Positions 44,753 through 53,821 are shown, counted from the first letter of the stretch. The stretch is DNA of 64,000 bases from Marinobacterium weihaiense (GCF_019061305.1 NZ_JAHQZT010000007.1:62001-126000), one strand, 5' to 3'. Numbers and translations are program-made. Notes: generated by a model not told the origin, from the letters alone.

Positions 44753-45784
44753 ATGAAAACACTATTGCCCACTTCAACGGCAGGTAGCCTGCCAAAACCC
44801 TCCTGGCTGGCAGAACCCGAAACGCTGTGGTCGCCCTGGAAGCTGGAGGGCGATACGCTGGCCGAGGGGAAACAGGACGCATTGCGGGCGTCACTGCACG
44901 AGCAGCAGTTGGCCGGTATTGATATCGTCAGTGACGGTGAGCAAACGCGCCAGCATTTTGTCACCACCTTTATCGAGCACCTTAGCGGTGTTGATTTCGA
45001 GCATCGCAAAACCGTCAAGATCCGTGATCGTTATGACGCCAGCGTGCCGACAGTTGTCGGCCCGGTTGCGCGTCAAAAGCCAGTGTTTGTCGAGGATGCC
45101 CGCTTCCTGCGTCAGCAAACGGATCAGCCGATCAAGTGGGCCCTGCCCGGTCCCATGACCATGATCGACACGCTGTATGACGACCATTACAAGAGCCGTG
45201 AAAAGCTGGCCTGGGAATTTGCCAAGATCCTCAACCAGGAGGCCCGGGAGCTGGAGGCAGCGGGTGTGGATATCATCCAGTTTGATGAGCCGGCCTTCAA
45301 CGTGTTCTTTGAAGAGGTCAATGACTGGGGGATTGCGGCTCTGGAACGGGCCATTGAAGGCCTGAAGTGTGAAACAGTGGTGCACATTTGCTACGGCTAT
45401 GGCATCAAGGCCAATACCGACTGGAAGAAGACCCTGGGCTCCGAGTGGCGCCAGTATGAGGAAGTCTTCCCCCGACTGCAGCAGTCCAGCATCGACATGA
45501 TTTCGCTGGAGTGTCACAACTCCCGGGTGCCGATCGAACTGCTCGAGCTGATTCGGGGCAAGAAGGTGATGGTCGGAGCGATTGATGTTGCCACCAACAC
45601 CATCGAGACGCCGGAGGAGGTCGCCGATACCCTGCGCGCGGCACTCCAGTATGTCGATGCCGACAAGCTGTACCCTTGCACCAACTGCGGCATGGCACCG
45701 TTGTCACGCGCCGTCGCACGCGCCAAGCTGCAGGCCTTGAGTGCCGGTGCACAGATCGTCCGTCAAGAGCTTCTGTCCCGGTAG
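44753..45784 (+). CDS. mesD: Folate-independent methionine synthase MesD (MetE C-domain only)
   Basis: A 343-residue TIM-barrel enzyme like the catalytic half of MetE. STAGSLPKP (homocysteine region), DGEQTR, and the zinc ligands of the family are visible: VVHICYG (His, Cys) and a second Cys in YPCTNCGMAPL; FDEPAF gives the conserved Asp/Glu. It lacks the MetE N-domain that binds polyglutamyl-folate, so methyl groups come from another donor. The pairing with MesX identifies the MesD type. ATG 44753 begins the conserved MKTLLPTSTAG stretch. Confidence 0.9.
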   Translation: MKTLLPTSTAGSLPKPSWLAEPETLWSPWKLEGDTLAEGKQDALRASLHEQQLAGIDIVSDGEQTRQHFVTTFIEHLSGVDFEHRKTVKIRDRYDASVPTVVGPVARQKPVFVEDARFLRQQTDQPIKWALPGPMTMIDTLYDDHYKSREKLAWEFAKILNQEARELEAAGVDIIQFDEPAFNVFFEEVNDWGIAALERAIEGLKCETVVHICYGYGIKANTDWKKTLGSEWRQYEEVFPRLQQSSIDMISLECHNSRVPIELLELIRGKKVMVGAIDVATNTIETPEEVADTLRAALQYVDADKLYPCTNCGMAPLSRAVARAKLQALSAGAQIVRQELLSR

Positions 45785-45814
45785 TCGGCGCGATACGCTA
45801 GCGGTGTCAGAGCA

Positions 45815-45858
45815 CCGGTTGGACCGGTTGGACCGGCTGGATTGCTGGATCCAACCGG
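45815..45858. repeat. Nonamer repeats forming a long dyad between convergent genes
   Basis: CCGGTTGGA occurs at 45815 and 45824, with a variant CCGGCTGGA at 45833, and TCCAACCGG, its exact inverse, at 45850-45858. It can form a 9-bp hairpin in two registers. It lies between the ends of mesD and the CobW gene and could terminate transcription, though no T run follows. Confidence 0.6.
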
Positions 45859-45916
45859 GCGCGTGACACAAATACCGGTAGCGTCCGGCCTGCTGCGCGC
45901 TGACGATTCACCATCC

Positions 45917-46936
45917 TTAGGGCTGCAGGCAGTTCAGCAGTATCCTTGCCAGTTCGGTCTGATCCAGCGGCTGGCCTGTCAGTATTTCCAGTCGTGAATC
46001 GCGCCGCCAGGCGGACTCGTTAATCTGAGCCGGCTCCCCCGCGTTACGGTTGTAGCTGACCCAGGCATGGCCGATTCTCAGTACAGCCTTAAGCCTCAAT
46101 ACCCCGGTCATCGCATCCAGCGCGTGCTGAATAGCGTTCCAGTCAAAGCAGTCCTCGGCGGCAAACATCCAGCCGTAACTGTAGTAACCGTCTTGGCTGC
46201 CGCTTTGGGCTAGGGGCTTGCCCGGCTCGGCAACACGCGGTTTGTCCACCGGCGCCAGGTTGTGTGGACGCAGGTTTGGCTTGGCGGCATGGGCCTGGGG
46301 ATAACGTGCCTGGCGCTGGATCCGGTGATCCAGATCCAGCCATTCCTGAGCCAGCCGGCCGTGTGTCGTGATGTGGATGGCGGCCTTGGGCGGAAACAGG
46401 TTGGCGGACAGCGCTTGTGCCTCGGTGACATCGGCTGTATCGACCAGGTCGGTGCGGTTGAGCACGATGATATCGGCCAGGTTGAGCTGGTCGATAAAGC
46501 TGGGGTGGCGCAACACTTCCGGCTGATGCAGTACGCCGGGATCAAGCAGGCAGATGATGCTTTGCAGTGAAAGTACGTTGCGGAATTGTTCGCCTTGCAA
46601 GGTATCGATGATGCGCGCCGGGTGGCCCAGCCCGGTGGGTTCGATCAGTAGGCGGTCCGGGCGAAAGCGGCGCAACAGCGTGGCCAGAGTGACCGGCAGG
46701 CTGGGCCCCAGAGCGCAGCACAGGCAGCCGCCGGCCAGCTCCTTCACCTCGATGCCGTCCTGCTGCTCGATCAGGCTGCCGTCAATACCCACCTGGCCGA
46801 ACTCGTTGACCAGCACGGCCCAGCGTTCATGCGCGGGCTTGTGCGTCAGCAGGTGATTGATGGCGGTGGTTTTGCCGCTGCCGAGAAAACCGGTGATGAT
46901 GTTGGTGGGGACATGCTCAATGGCAGGCTGGCTCAC
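45917..46936 (-). CDS. CobW/COG0523 family GTPase, metal chaperone type
   Basis: A 339-residue GTPase with Walker A GFLGSGKTT (about 16-24), the metal-binding GGCLCC motif (Cys 71, 73, 74), Walker B-like LIEPTGLGHP, and NRTD (about 160). CobW_C domain at the C-terminus (about 250-330). Members deliver zinc (or cobalt) to client enzymes. It is convergent with mesX-mesD, whose MesD protein is expected to need zinc; a client link is only a guess. Confidence 0.9.
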   Translation of the reverse strand: MSQPAIEHVPTNIITGFLGSGKTTAINHLLTHKPAHERWAVLVNEFGQVGIDGSLIEQQDGIEVKELAGGCLCCALGPSLPVTLATLLRRFRPDRLLIEPTGLGHPARIIDTLQGEQFRNVLSLQSIICLLDPGVLHQPEVLRHPSFIDQLNLADIIVLNRTDLVDTADVTEAQALSANLFPPKAAIHITTHGRLAQEWLDLDHRIQRQARYPQAHAAKPNLRPHNLAPVDKPRVAEPGKPLAQSGSQDGYYSYGWMFAAEDCFDWNAIQHALDAMTGVLRLKAVLRIGHAWVSYNRNAGEPAQINESAWRRDSRLEILTGQPLDQTELARILLNCLQP

Positions 46937-46998
46937 ACGAAAACTCCCTGGCGGTTACAGGGTAACAATTGTGAGCCAGGGGCCCGTCGCTGACAAGG

Positions 46999-47322
46999 TC
47001 AGACACAGACCTTTTCGTGCTTGCGCTTGGCCTCTAGATAACGCGGCATGGGGCCTATATCTTCATATACCGGGTCACCATCCTCGACGCGAATCACGCG
47101 GGTGCCCGGTTTGTAGGGCATGTGCGCTTCGATATCGGTCAGAATGGTATGCAGCAGGATGGGAGTCAGTTCGACAATATCCATGCCGTAGGTTTCCGCC
47201 AGTGCCTGCAGCCGTACCATGTCTTCACGGTCGATGGGCAGGGTAACGGTTTCTTGCCGGGCGTGCCGTTGCGAGTGTTGCTCCAGCCGCTCCAGCAGGG
47301 CGGCAATATGACGGTCAGGCAT
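46999..47322 (-). CDS. Small conserved protein, annotated in Pseudomonas as type 1 pili tip component
   Basis: A 107-residue protein with an N-terminal helical part and the segment LTPILLHTILTDIEAHMPYKPG followed by VYEDIGPMPRYLEAKRKH. Similar small proteins in Pseudomonas carry the doubtful label type 1 pili tip component; they have no signal peptide, so a pilus role is unlikely. A central ribbon-helix-helix-like pattern would fit a DNA-binding or regulatory role, but that is weak. GAGAGGA lies upstream of ATG 47322. Confidence 0.7.
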   Translation of the reverse strand: MPDRHIAALLERLEQHSQRHARQETVTLPIDREDMVRLQALAETYGMDIVELTPILLHTILTDIEAHMPYKPGTRVIRVEDGDPVYEDIGPMPRYLEAKRKHEKVCV

Positions 47323-47409
47323 AAGTGTGCATCCTCTCACTGGAACAGGACGCCCCACGGCGGGGGCACTCCCGTTCAGCATAGTTGACACTGATGCCGG
47401 CTGCACGTC

Positions 47410-48147
47410 TCAGCGCTTGGCAAAGCCCTTGCCGTGCAGGAAAGGCAGCATGTGCGGGCGTGCCTCCTTGACCAGCATGCCGGAGATCTGTTCGCTCCAG
47501 CTCATTTCCTTCTTGCCGCCGGTGCGGGTGCGGTAGTATTCGCGCACTTCGCGGTCATACTCGGCAATGCGCTCGGCATCGGCGCTGTCGTCGTAACGGT
47601 CCTGCTTGAGGACCACGTCCAGCGGCAGGCGCGGTTTGATCTCCGGGTTCTGGTCCGGGTGGCCCAGGCAAAGACCGAAGACCGGATACACCAGTTCCGG
47701 CAATTCCAGCAGGTCGGACACGGCGGCGATGTTATTACGCAGGCCGCCAATGTAAACACCGCCTAGGCCCAATGATTCGGCGGCGACCATGACGTTCTGG
47801 GCGAACAGGGCACAGTCCAGAGACGCGGTCAGGAACTGTTCGGTGTAGCCGGACTGCATCTCGGCCTGGTGCATGTCGCAGGCCAGTTGATGACGCTTCA
47901 TGTCGGCACAGAACACCAGGAAGACCGGCGCTGTGGACACGTATTGCTGGTTGCCGGCCATCTCGGCCAGAGCATCGCGGCGTTCGCCCTGGCTGACCTG
48001 GACGACGCTGCAGGCCTGGATGAAGCTGGAGGTGGCCGCGCTCTGGCCGGCCTTGACCAGGGCTTCGACGGTGGCCTGGTCGATCGGCTCTGCCGTGAAT
48101 TTGCGGATGGAGCGGTGGCTGTTCAGCAGGTCGATCATCGGGTTCAT
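47410..48147 (-). CDS. nfsA: NfsA-like oxygen-insensitive NADPH nitroreductase
   Basis: A 245-residue FMN enzyme of the nitroreductase fold. HRSIRKFTAEPI at the N-terminus (FMN phosphate site), ATSSFIQACSVVQV, SLGLGGVYIGGLRNN, and the NfsA-type C-tail ending ARPHMLPFLHGKGF. It reduces nitroaromatics, quinones and flavins. The neighbouring small gene (46999) lies 88 bases downstream. ATG 48147 follows GGAGAGAG. Confidence 0.9.
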   Translation of the reverse strand: MNPMIDLLNSHRSIRKFTAEPIDQATVEALVKAGQSAATSSFIQACSVVQVSQGERRDALAEMAGNQQYVSTAPVFLVFCADMKRHQLACDMHQAEMQSGYTEQFLTASLDCALFAQNVMVAAESLGLGGVYIGGLRNNIAAVSDLLELPELVYPVFGLCLGHPDQNPEIKPRLPLDVVLKQDRYDDSADAERIAEYDREVREYYRTRTGGKKEMSWSEQISGMLVKEARPHMLPFLHGKGFAKR

Positions 48148-48234
48148 GCATCTCTCTCCATTAATGGGGTTGGGGGCGATTATACAGGGATCTGCGGCAA
48201 GATCAGGTGCCCGGCCGGTGCCGGGCACGGAGGC

Positions 48235-49125
48235 TCATGAGCGGGCGGTTACGGTCAGCAGCTGCTGTACCGCCGCGGCAATGGGGGCGGCAATGTCGAT
48301 CTGGTTGCTCAGGTGCGGAATGCAGGCGGTGGTGACGACATCGGCCACTTCGGTCAGCTGGCTGTAGGCCTCGCCGGCGAAGATGCCGTGGACGCCGATG
48401 GCCACGGCACGGGGCAGGCCGGCTGCCTGCAGGTGCTTGATGGTCTCCAGCATGGTGCGGCCACTGGAGATGATGTCATCCACCAGCACCGGGGTCCGCT
48501 CGGCGGCGCTGCCCAGGTCGGGAAGGGACACGCTGACGTCGTAATCGCCGCGGCGTTCCTTCTGCAAGACCTGGAACGGGGCGTCGGCCAACTCGGCCAC
48601 ATGGGACACCCACTGCTCGCTTTCGCTATCCGGGCCGATCAGCAGCGGGTTTGGGATGTGGCTCTGAATCCACTGGGCGATCAGCGGCGCGGCTTGTACC
48701 ACCCGCGATGGAATGCTGTAGATCTCGTCCAATGAGTCGTAGCGGTGCAGGTGCGGGTCCACCGTAACCAGGTAGTCAAAAGCACCGGACAGCAGCCTGG
48801 CAAAGGGGCGTGAGCTGACGCATTCGCCGGGCTGGAAGCGCTTGTCCTGGCGCATATAGGCCAGGTAGGGCGTGACCAGGCCTACGCTGCGGGCACCGCA
48901 GTCGCGCAGGGTATCGGCCAGAAAAAGCAGCCGCAGGGTACGCTCGTCCGGGTGGAACAGGTTGCACAGAATGACGCAGTCTTGGTCGGCGCAGTCAGAA
49001 TGTACGCGCAGATAGCTTTCACCATCAGGAAAGCGGCGCTGTTCGAGAATGCCGGCCTGGGCATCCAGCAGCCGGACTAATTGTGATGCCAAGGCCGGGT
49101 CGGAATCGGGGTTGAAAATCAGCAT
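48235..49125 (-). CDS. PRPP synthetase-like protein
   Basis: A 296-residue protein of the ribose-phosphate pyrophosphokinase family. Motifs: VTPYLAYMRQDKRF, VTVDPHLHRYDSLDEIYS and the PRPP loop LVDDIISSGRTM. It is not the main Prs (about 315 residues, different ends); this divergent class often stands beside an AMP-phosphorylase-like gene, as here, with the two overlapping by 7 bases. It may use ribose phosphates from the phosphorylase. Confidence 0.9.
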   Translation of the reverse strand: MLIFNPDSDPALASQLVRLLDAQAGILEQRRFPDGESYLRVHSDCADQDCVILCNLFHPDERTLRLLFLADTLRDCGARSVGLVTPYLAYMRQDKRFQPGECVSSRPFARLLSGAFDYLVTVDPHLHRYDSLDEIYSIPSRVVQAAPLIAQWIQSHIPNPLLIGPDSESEQWVSHVAELADAPFQVLQKERRGDYDVSVSLPDLGSAAERTPVLVDDIISSGRTMLETIKHLQAAGLPRAVAIGVHGIFAGEAYSQLTEVADVVTTACIPHLSNQIDIAAPIAAAVQQLLTVTARS

Positions 49126-50669
49126 GCGAGTTCTTGCTCTTCTTGGGTGGTGCGGTCCAGTTCAATAACCTGGGTGTGGTCGTTGAGATACTCAACGGCG
49201 TAGTTGAGTTCCCCGGCATTTTCCGCATGGATCATCAGCAGAATATCCTGGCACGCGACCTGGTCACCTAACTTGACGCAAATCTCAACACCGGCGGCGG
49301 GGTCGGCCGGTGCGCCAGCCAGCTTGGCGATTTTGGCCAGTAGACGGTTGTCGATGCGGCTGACGGTGCCGGCATGTTCGGCGACCAGTGCATAGCGATA
49401 GGAGGCCACCGGCGGCATGCGCAGCCCGCCCTGTGCCGCGCAGATGGCCTGAAACTTGTCCCAGGCAGCGCCGCTGTCCAGGGTTTCCTCGGCCAGGTGG
49501 GTGCCTTCTTCGGCACTGATGTCACGAACCATGGCCAGCATGGCGCCGGCGACCTGAGCGGCACGGGTGCGCAGATCCTGGGGGGCGTTCGGCATCCTTT
49601 GCAGTACGGCCAGCAGGTCGTGGGCTTCCAGTGCCGGGCCGATGCCGCGACCGACCGGCTGGCTGCCATCGGTAAACAGTATCTCGAGGGTCAACCCCAG
49701 ATTGGCGGCCACGGCCCGGAAGCTCTCGGCCAGGCGCTCTCCGGCGTCACGGCTGCGCACCTTGGCCGTGGGGCCGACCGGAATGTCGATCAGCACATGG
49801 GTCGCGCCGGCGGCGATTTTTTTCGACAGCACCGACGCGATCAGCTGGCCTTCGCTGTCGATATCCAGTGCGCGTTCCACCTGAATCAGCATGTCATCTG
49901 CCGGGCTCAGACGCATGGCGCCACCCCAGGCCAGACAGCCGCCTTCACGGCTCACCACGTCACGCATCTGTTCCAGGGTCAGGCTGACATCGGTGAGCGT
50001 TTCCATGGTGTCGGCGGTGCCGGCGGGGGAGGTGATCGCGCGCGATGAGGTTTTGGGTACGGTCAGGCCACAAGCGGTCAGAATGGAAACGACGATCGGT
50101 GTCGTGCGGTTGCCCGGCAGTCCGCCCACGCAGTGCTTGTCGACCACCAGCGGCAGTTGCCAGTCCAGGGTGCTGCCGGACTTGACCATGGCCTGGGTCA
50201 GCGAGGTGATCTCACGGTCACTGAGGCTGTCGTCCCCGCAGGCAGTGATAAAGGCTGCCAGGTGGACTTCCGCATAACGGCCGTCGACGATGTCGTTGAT
50301 GATGCTTTGAAACTGGAGGTCGTCCAGTTCATGTCCATAAACCTTGGCGCGTACATGCGACAGCGACTGTACCGGCTTGGGGTGGGACAGCCAGATCGGA
50401 TCCTGGCTGGCCAGCTGCAGCCGCTCCCAGGCGGAGTCGGAAAAACCCACTTCGTCATCGCCCAGCAGGTCGCTGGTGATGATGTTGAGAGACGTGATCA
50501 GGTGCCGGCCCTGGTGGGTGGTGACCAGAACGCGAGAAAGGCTATCGAAACCTTCCGATCGGCAGACATGGCTGTGTGCCGGCAGGTACAGGGTGGGTTC
50601 ATGGTGGGTGTCGATACCCAGCCGGCAGGCCTTGAGTGGCGCCATCCGCTCAGGGGGCAGCATCATCAT
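49119..50669 (-). CDS. Thymidine/AMP phosphorylase family protein
   Basis: A 516-residue protein with a short N-terminal domain (about 1-95) followed by the phosphorylase core (KHCVGGLPGNRTTPIVVSI near residue 178, SRAITSPAGTADTMETLT, GGCLAWGGAMRLSPADD) and a C-terminal alpha/beta domain. The N-extension and length fit the archaeal AMP phosphorylase type, which makes ribose 1,5-bisphosphate from AMP, rather than DeoA of enterics (about 440 residues). The start at 50669 is set by AAGGAG 8 bases upstream. Overlaps the next gene by 7 bases. Confidence 0.9.
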   Translation of the reverse strand: MMMLPPERMAPLKACRLGIDTHHEPTLYLPAHSHVCRSEGFDSLSRVLVTTHQGRHLITSLNIITSDLLGDDEVGFSDSAWERLQLASQDPIWLSHPKPVQSLSHVRAKVYGHELDDLQFQSIINDIVDGRYAEVHLAAFITACGDDSLSDREITSLTQAMVKSGSTLDWQLPLVVDKHCVGGLPGNRTTPIVVSILTACGLTVPKTSSRAITSPAGTADTMETLTDVSLTLEQMRDVVSREGGCLAWGGAMRLSPADDMLIQVERALDIDSEGQLIASVLSKKIAAGATHVLIDIPVGPTAKVRSRDAGERLAESFRAVAANLGLTLEILFTDGSQPVGRGIGPALEAHDLLAVLQRMPNAPQDLRTRAAQVAGAMLAMVRDISAEEGTHLAEETLDSGAAWDKFQAICAAQGGLRMPPVASYRYALVAEHAGTVSRIDNRLLAKIAKLAGAPADPAAGVEICVKLGDQVACQDILLMIHAENAGELNYAVEYLNDHTQVIELDRTTQEEQELAC

Positions 50670-50826
50670 CGGAAGTCTCCTTGTCATACAACCAATGTCT
50701 CAGTGTACCGCAACTGTTGCAGCAGCGGATAACGCGGATGTTGAGACAGTGCTGTCGGCCACCTGTTGCGGCTGCTAGAATGTCGGATTCGACTTTGGAT
50801 CTACATACTGGATGCGAGCACAGCCT

Positions 50827-51681
50827 ATGGAACGCCGTTACCGTTTGGTTCTTTCCTGCCCCGACCGCGTGGGCATTGTATCAATGGTCAGTAACTTCAT
50901 CTCCAGCCACGGCGGCTCGATCACCGACGCCAACCAGCACTCCGATGCCAGCACCGGGCGCTTTTTCATGCGTGTGGAGATCGATGCCAGCACGCTGCCG
51001 TTCACGCTAGACGAACTGAAGGCGGCATTCGAGCCGATCGCGGCCTCTTTTCAAATGGAGTGGGAGATTCATGACTCAGCCCGCCCCAAGCGCGTCGTGC
51101 TGATGGCCAGCCGCGAATCGCACTGCCTGGCGGATCTGCTGTACCGCTACCACAGCAACGAGCTGTTCTGCGAGATTCCTTGCGTTATTTCCAATCATGA
51201 CGACCTGCGCTCGATGGTGGAGTGGCATGGTATTCCCTACTTCCATGTGCCGGTGGACCCGGCTGACAAGGCACCGCACTTTGCCGAGGTCAACCGCCTG
51301 ATTGAAGAGCACGCGGCCGATACCGTAGTGCTGGCGCGCTACATGCAGATACTGCCGCCGGACCTGTGCGACCGCTACCCGCATCGTATCATCAATATTC
51401 ACCATAGCTTCCTGCCGTCCTTTGCTGGTGCCAAGCCGTACCACCAGGCACACGAACGCGGCGTCAAGCTGATCGGCGCCACCTGCCACTACGTGACCCA
51501 GGATCTGGATGCCGGCCCGATCATCGATCAGGACGTGACCCGTATCAGCCATCGCGACGTGCCCGAAGACATGGTGCGTCTGGGACGTGACGTGGAAAAA
51601 ACCGTGCTGGCCCGCGGCCTGCGCTGGCACCTGGAAGACCGGGTGCTGGTGCATGGCAATAAGACGGTCGTGTTTGCCTGA
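50827..51681 (+). CDS. purU: Formyltetrahydrofolate deformylase PurU
   Basis: A 284-residue enzyme releasing formate from 10-formyl-THF, balancing one-carbon pools. N-terminal ACT domain (about 1-85, YRLVLSCPDRVGIV) and a formyltransferase-fold C-domain (about 90-284) with NIHHSFLPSF and the Asp in QDLDAGPIIDQD, the catalytic His/Asp set. Starts at ATG 50827 or 50812. No strong terminator before the next gene. Confidence 0.95.
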   Translation: MERRYRLVLSCPDRVGIVSMVSNFISSHGGSITDANQHSDASTGRFFMRVEIDASTLPFTLDELKAAFEPIAASFQMEWEIHDSARPKRVVLMASRESHCLADLLYRYHSNELFCEIPCVISNHDDLRSMVEWHGIPYFHVPVDPADKAPHFAEVNRLIEEHAADTVVLARYMQILPPDLCDRYPHRIINIHHSFLPSFAGAKPYHQAHERGVKLIGATCHYVTQDLDAGPIIDQDVTRISHRDVPEDMVRLGRDVEKTVLARGLRWHLEDRVLVHGNKTVVFA

Positions 51682-51765
51682 TGGCAGTGACGCCCGCCTG
51701 CGCTAGTATAAAGACAGGCCGAAGCAGCGGCTTCGACCCTTGTCTCGATACCAGGAGGTTGATGG

Positions 51766-52179
51766 ATGCTTAGATCGGTAAAAGCGGAAGACTACATGGC
51801 GACCAGCCTGATCTCGTTCGGCCCGGAAACCCGGCTGTTCGACGCCATCCGCGCCTTACAGGAGTACAACATCTCCGGTGCGCCGGTGGTGGACGCCGAT
51901 GGCGTGCTGATCGGAATGCTGTCGGAATTCGACTGCCTGAGGGCCATCCTGACACACACCTACCATGAAGAAGAGATGGGTAGTGGTGGCCATGTGGGTG
52001 ATTACATGACACCCCAGGTCGATACGGTTGCCCATGACGCCGACCTGACCGCCGTGGCGCGTCAGTTTTTGGAGCAGGGCCGACGCCGGCTGCCGGTGGT
52101 GCGTCAGGGCAAGCTGGTGGGCCAGATCAGCCGCCGCGATGTGCTGCGGGCGGTGGAGGAGTTTGCCAAAGATGGTTGA
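51766..52179 (+). CDS. CBS-pair domain protein
   Basis: A 137-residue stand-alone Bateman module with two CBS motifs (about 8-60 and 78-130; NISGAPVVDADG and RRLPVVRQGKLVGQISRRD). Such proteins sense adenine nucleotides and bind to partner enzymes. The neighbours offer no clear partner. AGGAGG 9 bases before ATG. Confidence 0.9.
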   Translation: MLRSVKAEDYMATSLISFGPETRLFDAIRALQEYNISGAPVVDADGVLIGMLSEFDCLRAILTHTYHEEEMGSGGHVGDYMTPQVDTVAHDADLTAVARQFLEQGRRRLPVVRQGKLVGQISRRDVLRAVEEFAKDG

Positions 52180-52199
52180 GTTGACCCGCAGGCGCTCAC

Positions 52200-53081
52200 A
52201 TGCGTGACTGGTTGCCTGAAGCGCCGGTGCGCTTCTATCCGTCGCTGGCGCGCGAACTGGGCAGCGACGAGGCGTTGCTGCTGTCGATTTACAGCGATTA
52301 TGCCCGGCATGCCGGCATGCACGCGGACGACGGCAGTGTCGAGTGCATTCTGCCGCACAGCCGCTGGCTACAGTTGGCCGACTTCTGGAGCGAAGCGCGC
52401 CTGAAACAGGCCACGGAAAGCTTGGCCCGGCAGAACTGCCTGCAGGCCAGCCTCAATCAGGGCGGCAGTGTGCGCCTGCGCCTGCTGCCGCGTCCGGTGG
52501 CACCGGAACCGGAACCCAGGCCAGAACCGACACCTGGATTGGCACCGTCCCGGTCCGCCGAATCCGAAGACAGCCGCGTGCAGCAGCTGCCGGTGTATGA
52601 TGCGCCGCCGCCGCGACCGGCCCGGCCGGACACCATGATGCAGCGCAAGGGCCCGGCACCGACCTTTGGCGGCAGCATCGGCTGGCGTCGTCACAAGGAT
52701 GAACTCCAGGCCATTTTCGAGCAGGCGGAAGAGCGCAACCAGCAACTGCAGCCGATGCAACTGGGCTGGCAGCCCTCTGACATGTTTCATGCCATGCTGC
52801 CGCGCCACGCCATTCCGCCCGAGTTTGCCAACGAATGTCTGGACGAGTTCGTGCTCTATTGGCTCGACAAGGACCGCAAGGAAAGCAACTGGGACCAGAA
52901 GTTCCTGGCCTGGGTGAAGCGCGAATGGGTGAAGAAACAGACGCGGGATGCGCGCGGACAACGCTACGAGCAGGAACGTCAGTCTACGGGGGGCAACGAT
53001 GAAAACACCCGCTTCGATTCTCGGGAAAAACGCAAACGGATTACCGCAGCCATCATGGACATCAAAGACACCGACTGGTAA
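52200..53081 (+). CDS. DnaT-domain primosome-like protein
   Basis: A 293-residue protein. Winged-helix-like N-part (about 1-90), a Pro-rich linker (about 100-150), and a C-terminal DnaT domain (about 195-265) with GWQPSDMFHAML, IPPEFANECLDEFVLYWLDK and NWDQKFLAWVKREW, the signature of DnaT C-domains, which help load DnaB at restart forks. Directly followed, with overlap, by a lambda P-like gene. Confidence 0.85.
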   Translation: MRDWLPEAPVRFYPSLARELGSDEALLLSIYSDYARHAGMHADDGSVECILPHSRWLQLADFWSEARLKQATESLARQNCLQASLNQGGSVRLRLLPRPVAPEPEPRPEPTPGLAPSRSAESEDSRVQQLPVYDAPPPRPARPDTMMQRKGPAPTFGGSIGWRRHKDELQAIFEQAEERNQQLQPMQLGWQPSDMFHAMLPRHAIPPEFANECLDEFVLYWLDKDRKESNWDQKFLAWVKREWVKKQTRDARGQRYEQERQSTGGNDENTRFDSREKRKRITAAIMDIKDTDW

Positions 53082-53814
53082 CAGCAGTGCCCGCGTGCCC
53101 GCCGGCGAGAGCGCCCAGAAACCGATCAGTGCGCAGACCAAAACTCTGGTCAACATGATCTTTGCCCGCTTCATGGCGATCTACGGTCACAAGTTCAAAA
53201 GCTGCTTCGAAACCGAAAACGAGCTGCGCCTGGCCAAGCGCGAATGGGCATTAAGCCTGGACGGCTACGGCGAGGCGGAACTGGTGGCGGCGGTCAATCG
53301 CTGCAAGGAAAGCACGGCCTGGATGCCCAGCATCGCCGAATTCGTTGCCATTCTGCGCGAGATCCATGGCGACTTCGGTCTGCCCGGCGTGCGTGATGCC
53401 TATGCCGAAGCCTGTCTGCATGCCGAGCACCCGACCCGGCATCAGTGGTCGCACCCGGCGGTGTACCATGCCGGCCGCGAGGCGGGCTGGTTCATGCTGC
53501 GCAGCGAAGAAGAAAGCCGTGCACTGCCAGCATTCCGGTATCACTATGATGTCATCTGTCGCCGAGTGCGTGAAGGTGAAGCCCTGGATCAGCCGGTACC
53601 GCCGGCGCTGGAAAACAAGCAGGCCAATACGGTGGCGGATTTTATCCAGCGCTTTACCGCCGAACACGCGCTGGCACCTGAAGAGGGCGCAACGCTGCTG
53701 TACTACCTGACCCTGCCGCGCGGCAGCCGTATTCGCAAGCGGCTGCAGGCCCAGTCGCAACAGAAGCTGGACCGGCGCGGGCTGGCCATCAGGCTGCCGG
53801 ACGAGGCCTGCTGA
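52999..53814 (+). CDS. Lambda P-like helicase-loader protein
   Basis: A 271-residue (from ATG 52999) protein with a C-part like bacteriophage lambda replication protein P: FARFMAIYGHKFKSCFETEN, AKREWALSLDGYGEAELVAAV and WMPSIAEFVAIL. Lambda P loads DnaB helicase. The gene begins inside the last 80 bases of the DnaT-like frame, in another phase; ATG 52999 follows a GGGGGG run, while a GTG near 53098 is another possible start. There is no phage gene around, so it may be a host locus. Confidence 0.8.
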   Translation: MKTPASILGKNANGLPQPSWTSKTPTGNSSARVPAGESAQKPISAQTKTLVNMIFARFMAIYGHKFKSCFETENELRLAKREWALSLDGYGEAELVAAVNRCKESTAWMPSIAEFVAILREIHGDFGLPGVRDAYAEACLHAEHPTRHQWSHPAVYHAGREAGWFMLRSEEESRALPAFRYHYDVICRRVREGEALDQPVPPALENKQANTVADFIQRFTAEHALAPEEGATLLYYLTLPRGSRIRKRLQAQSQQKLDRRGLAIRLPDEAC

Positions 53815-53821
53815 ACCGGCC

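Noticed and set aside
52200-53814. DnaT/P-like genes as part of a prophage
   Set aside because: Both flanks are chromosomal (CBS protein, DUF3549) with no integrase, repressor or structural gene within the window.
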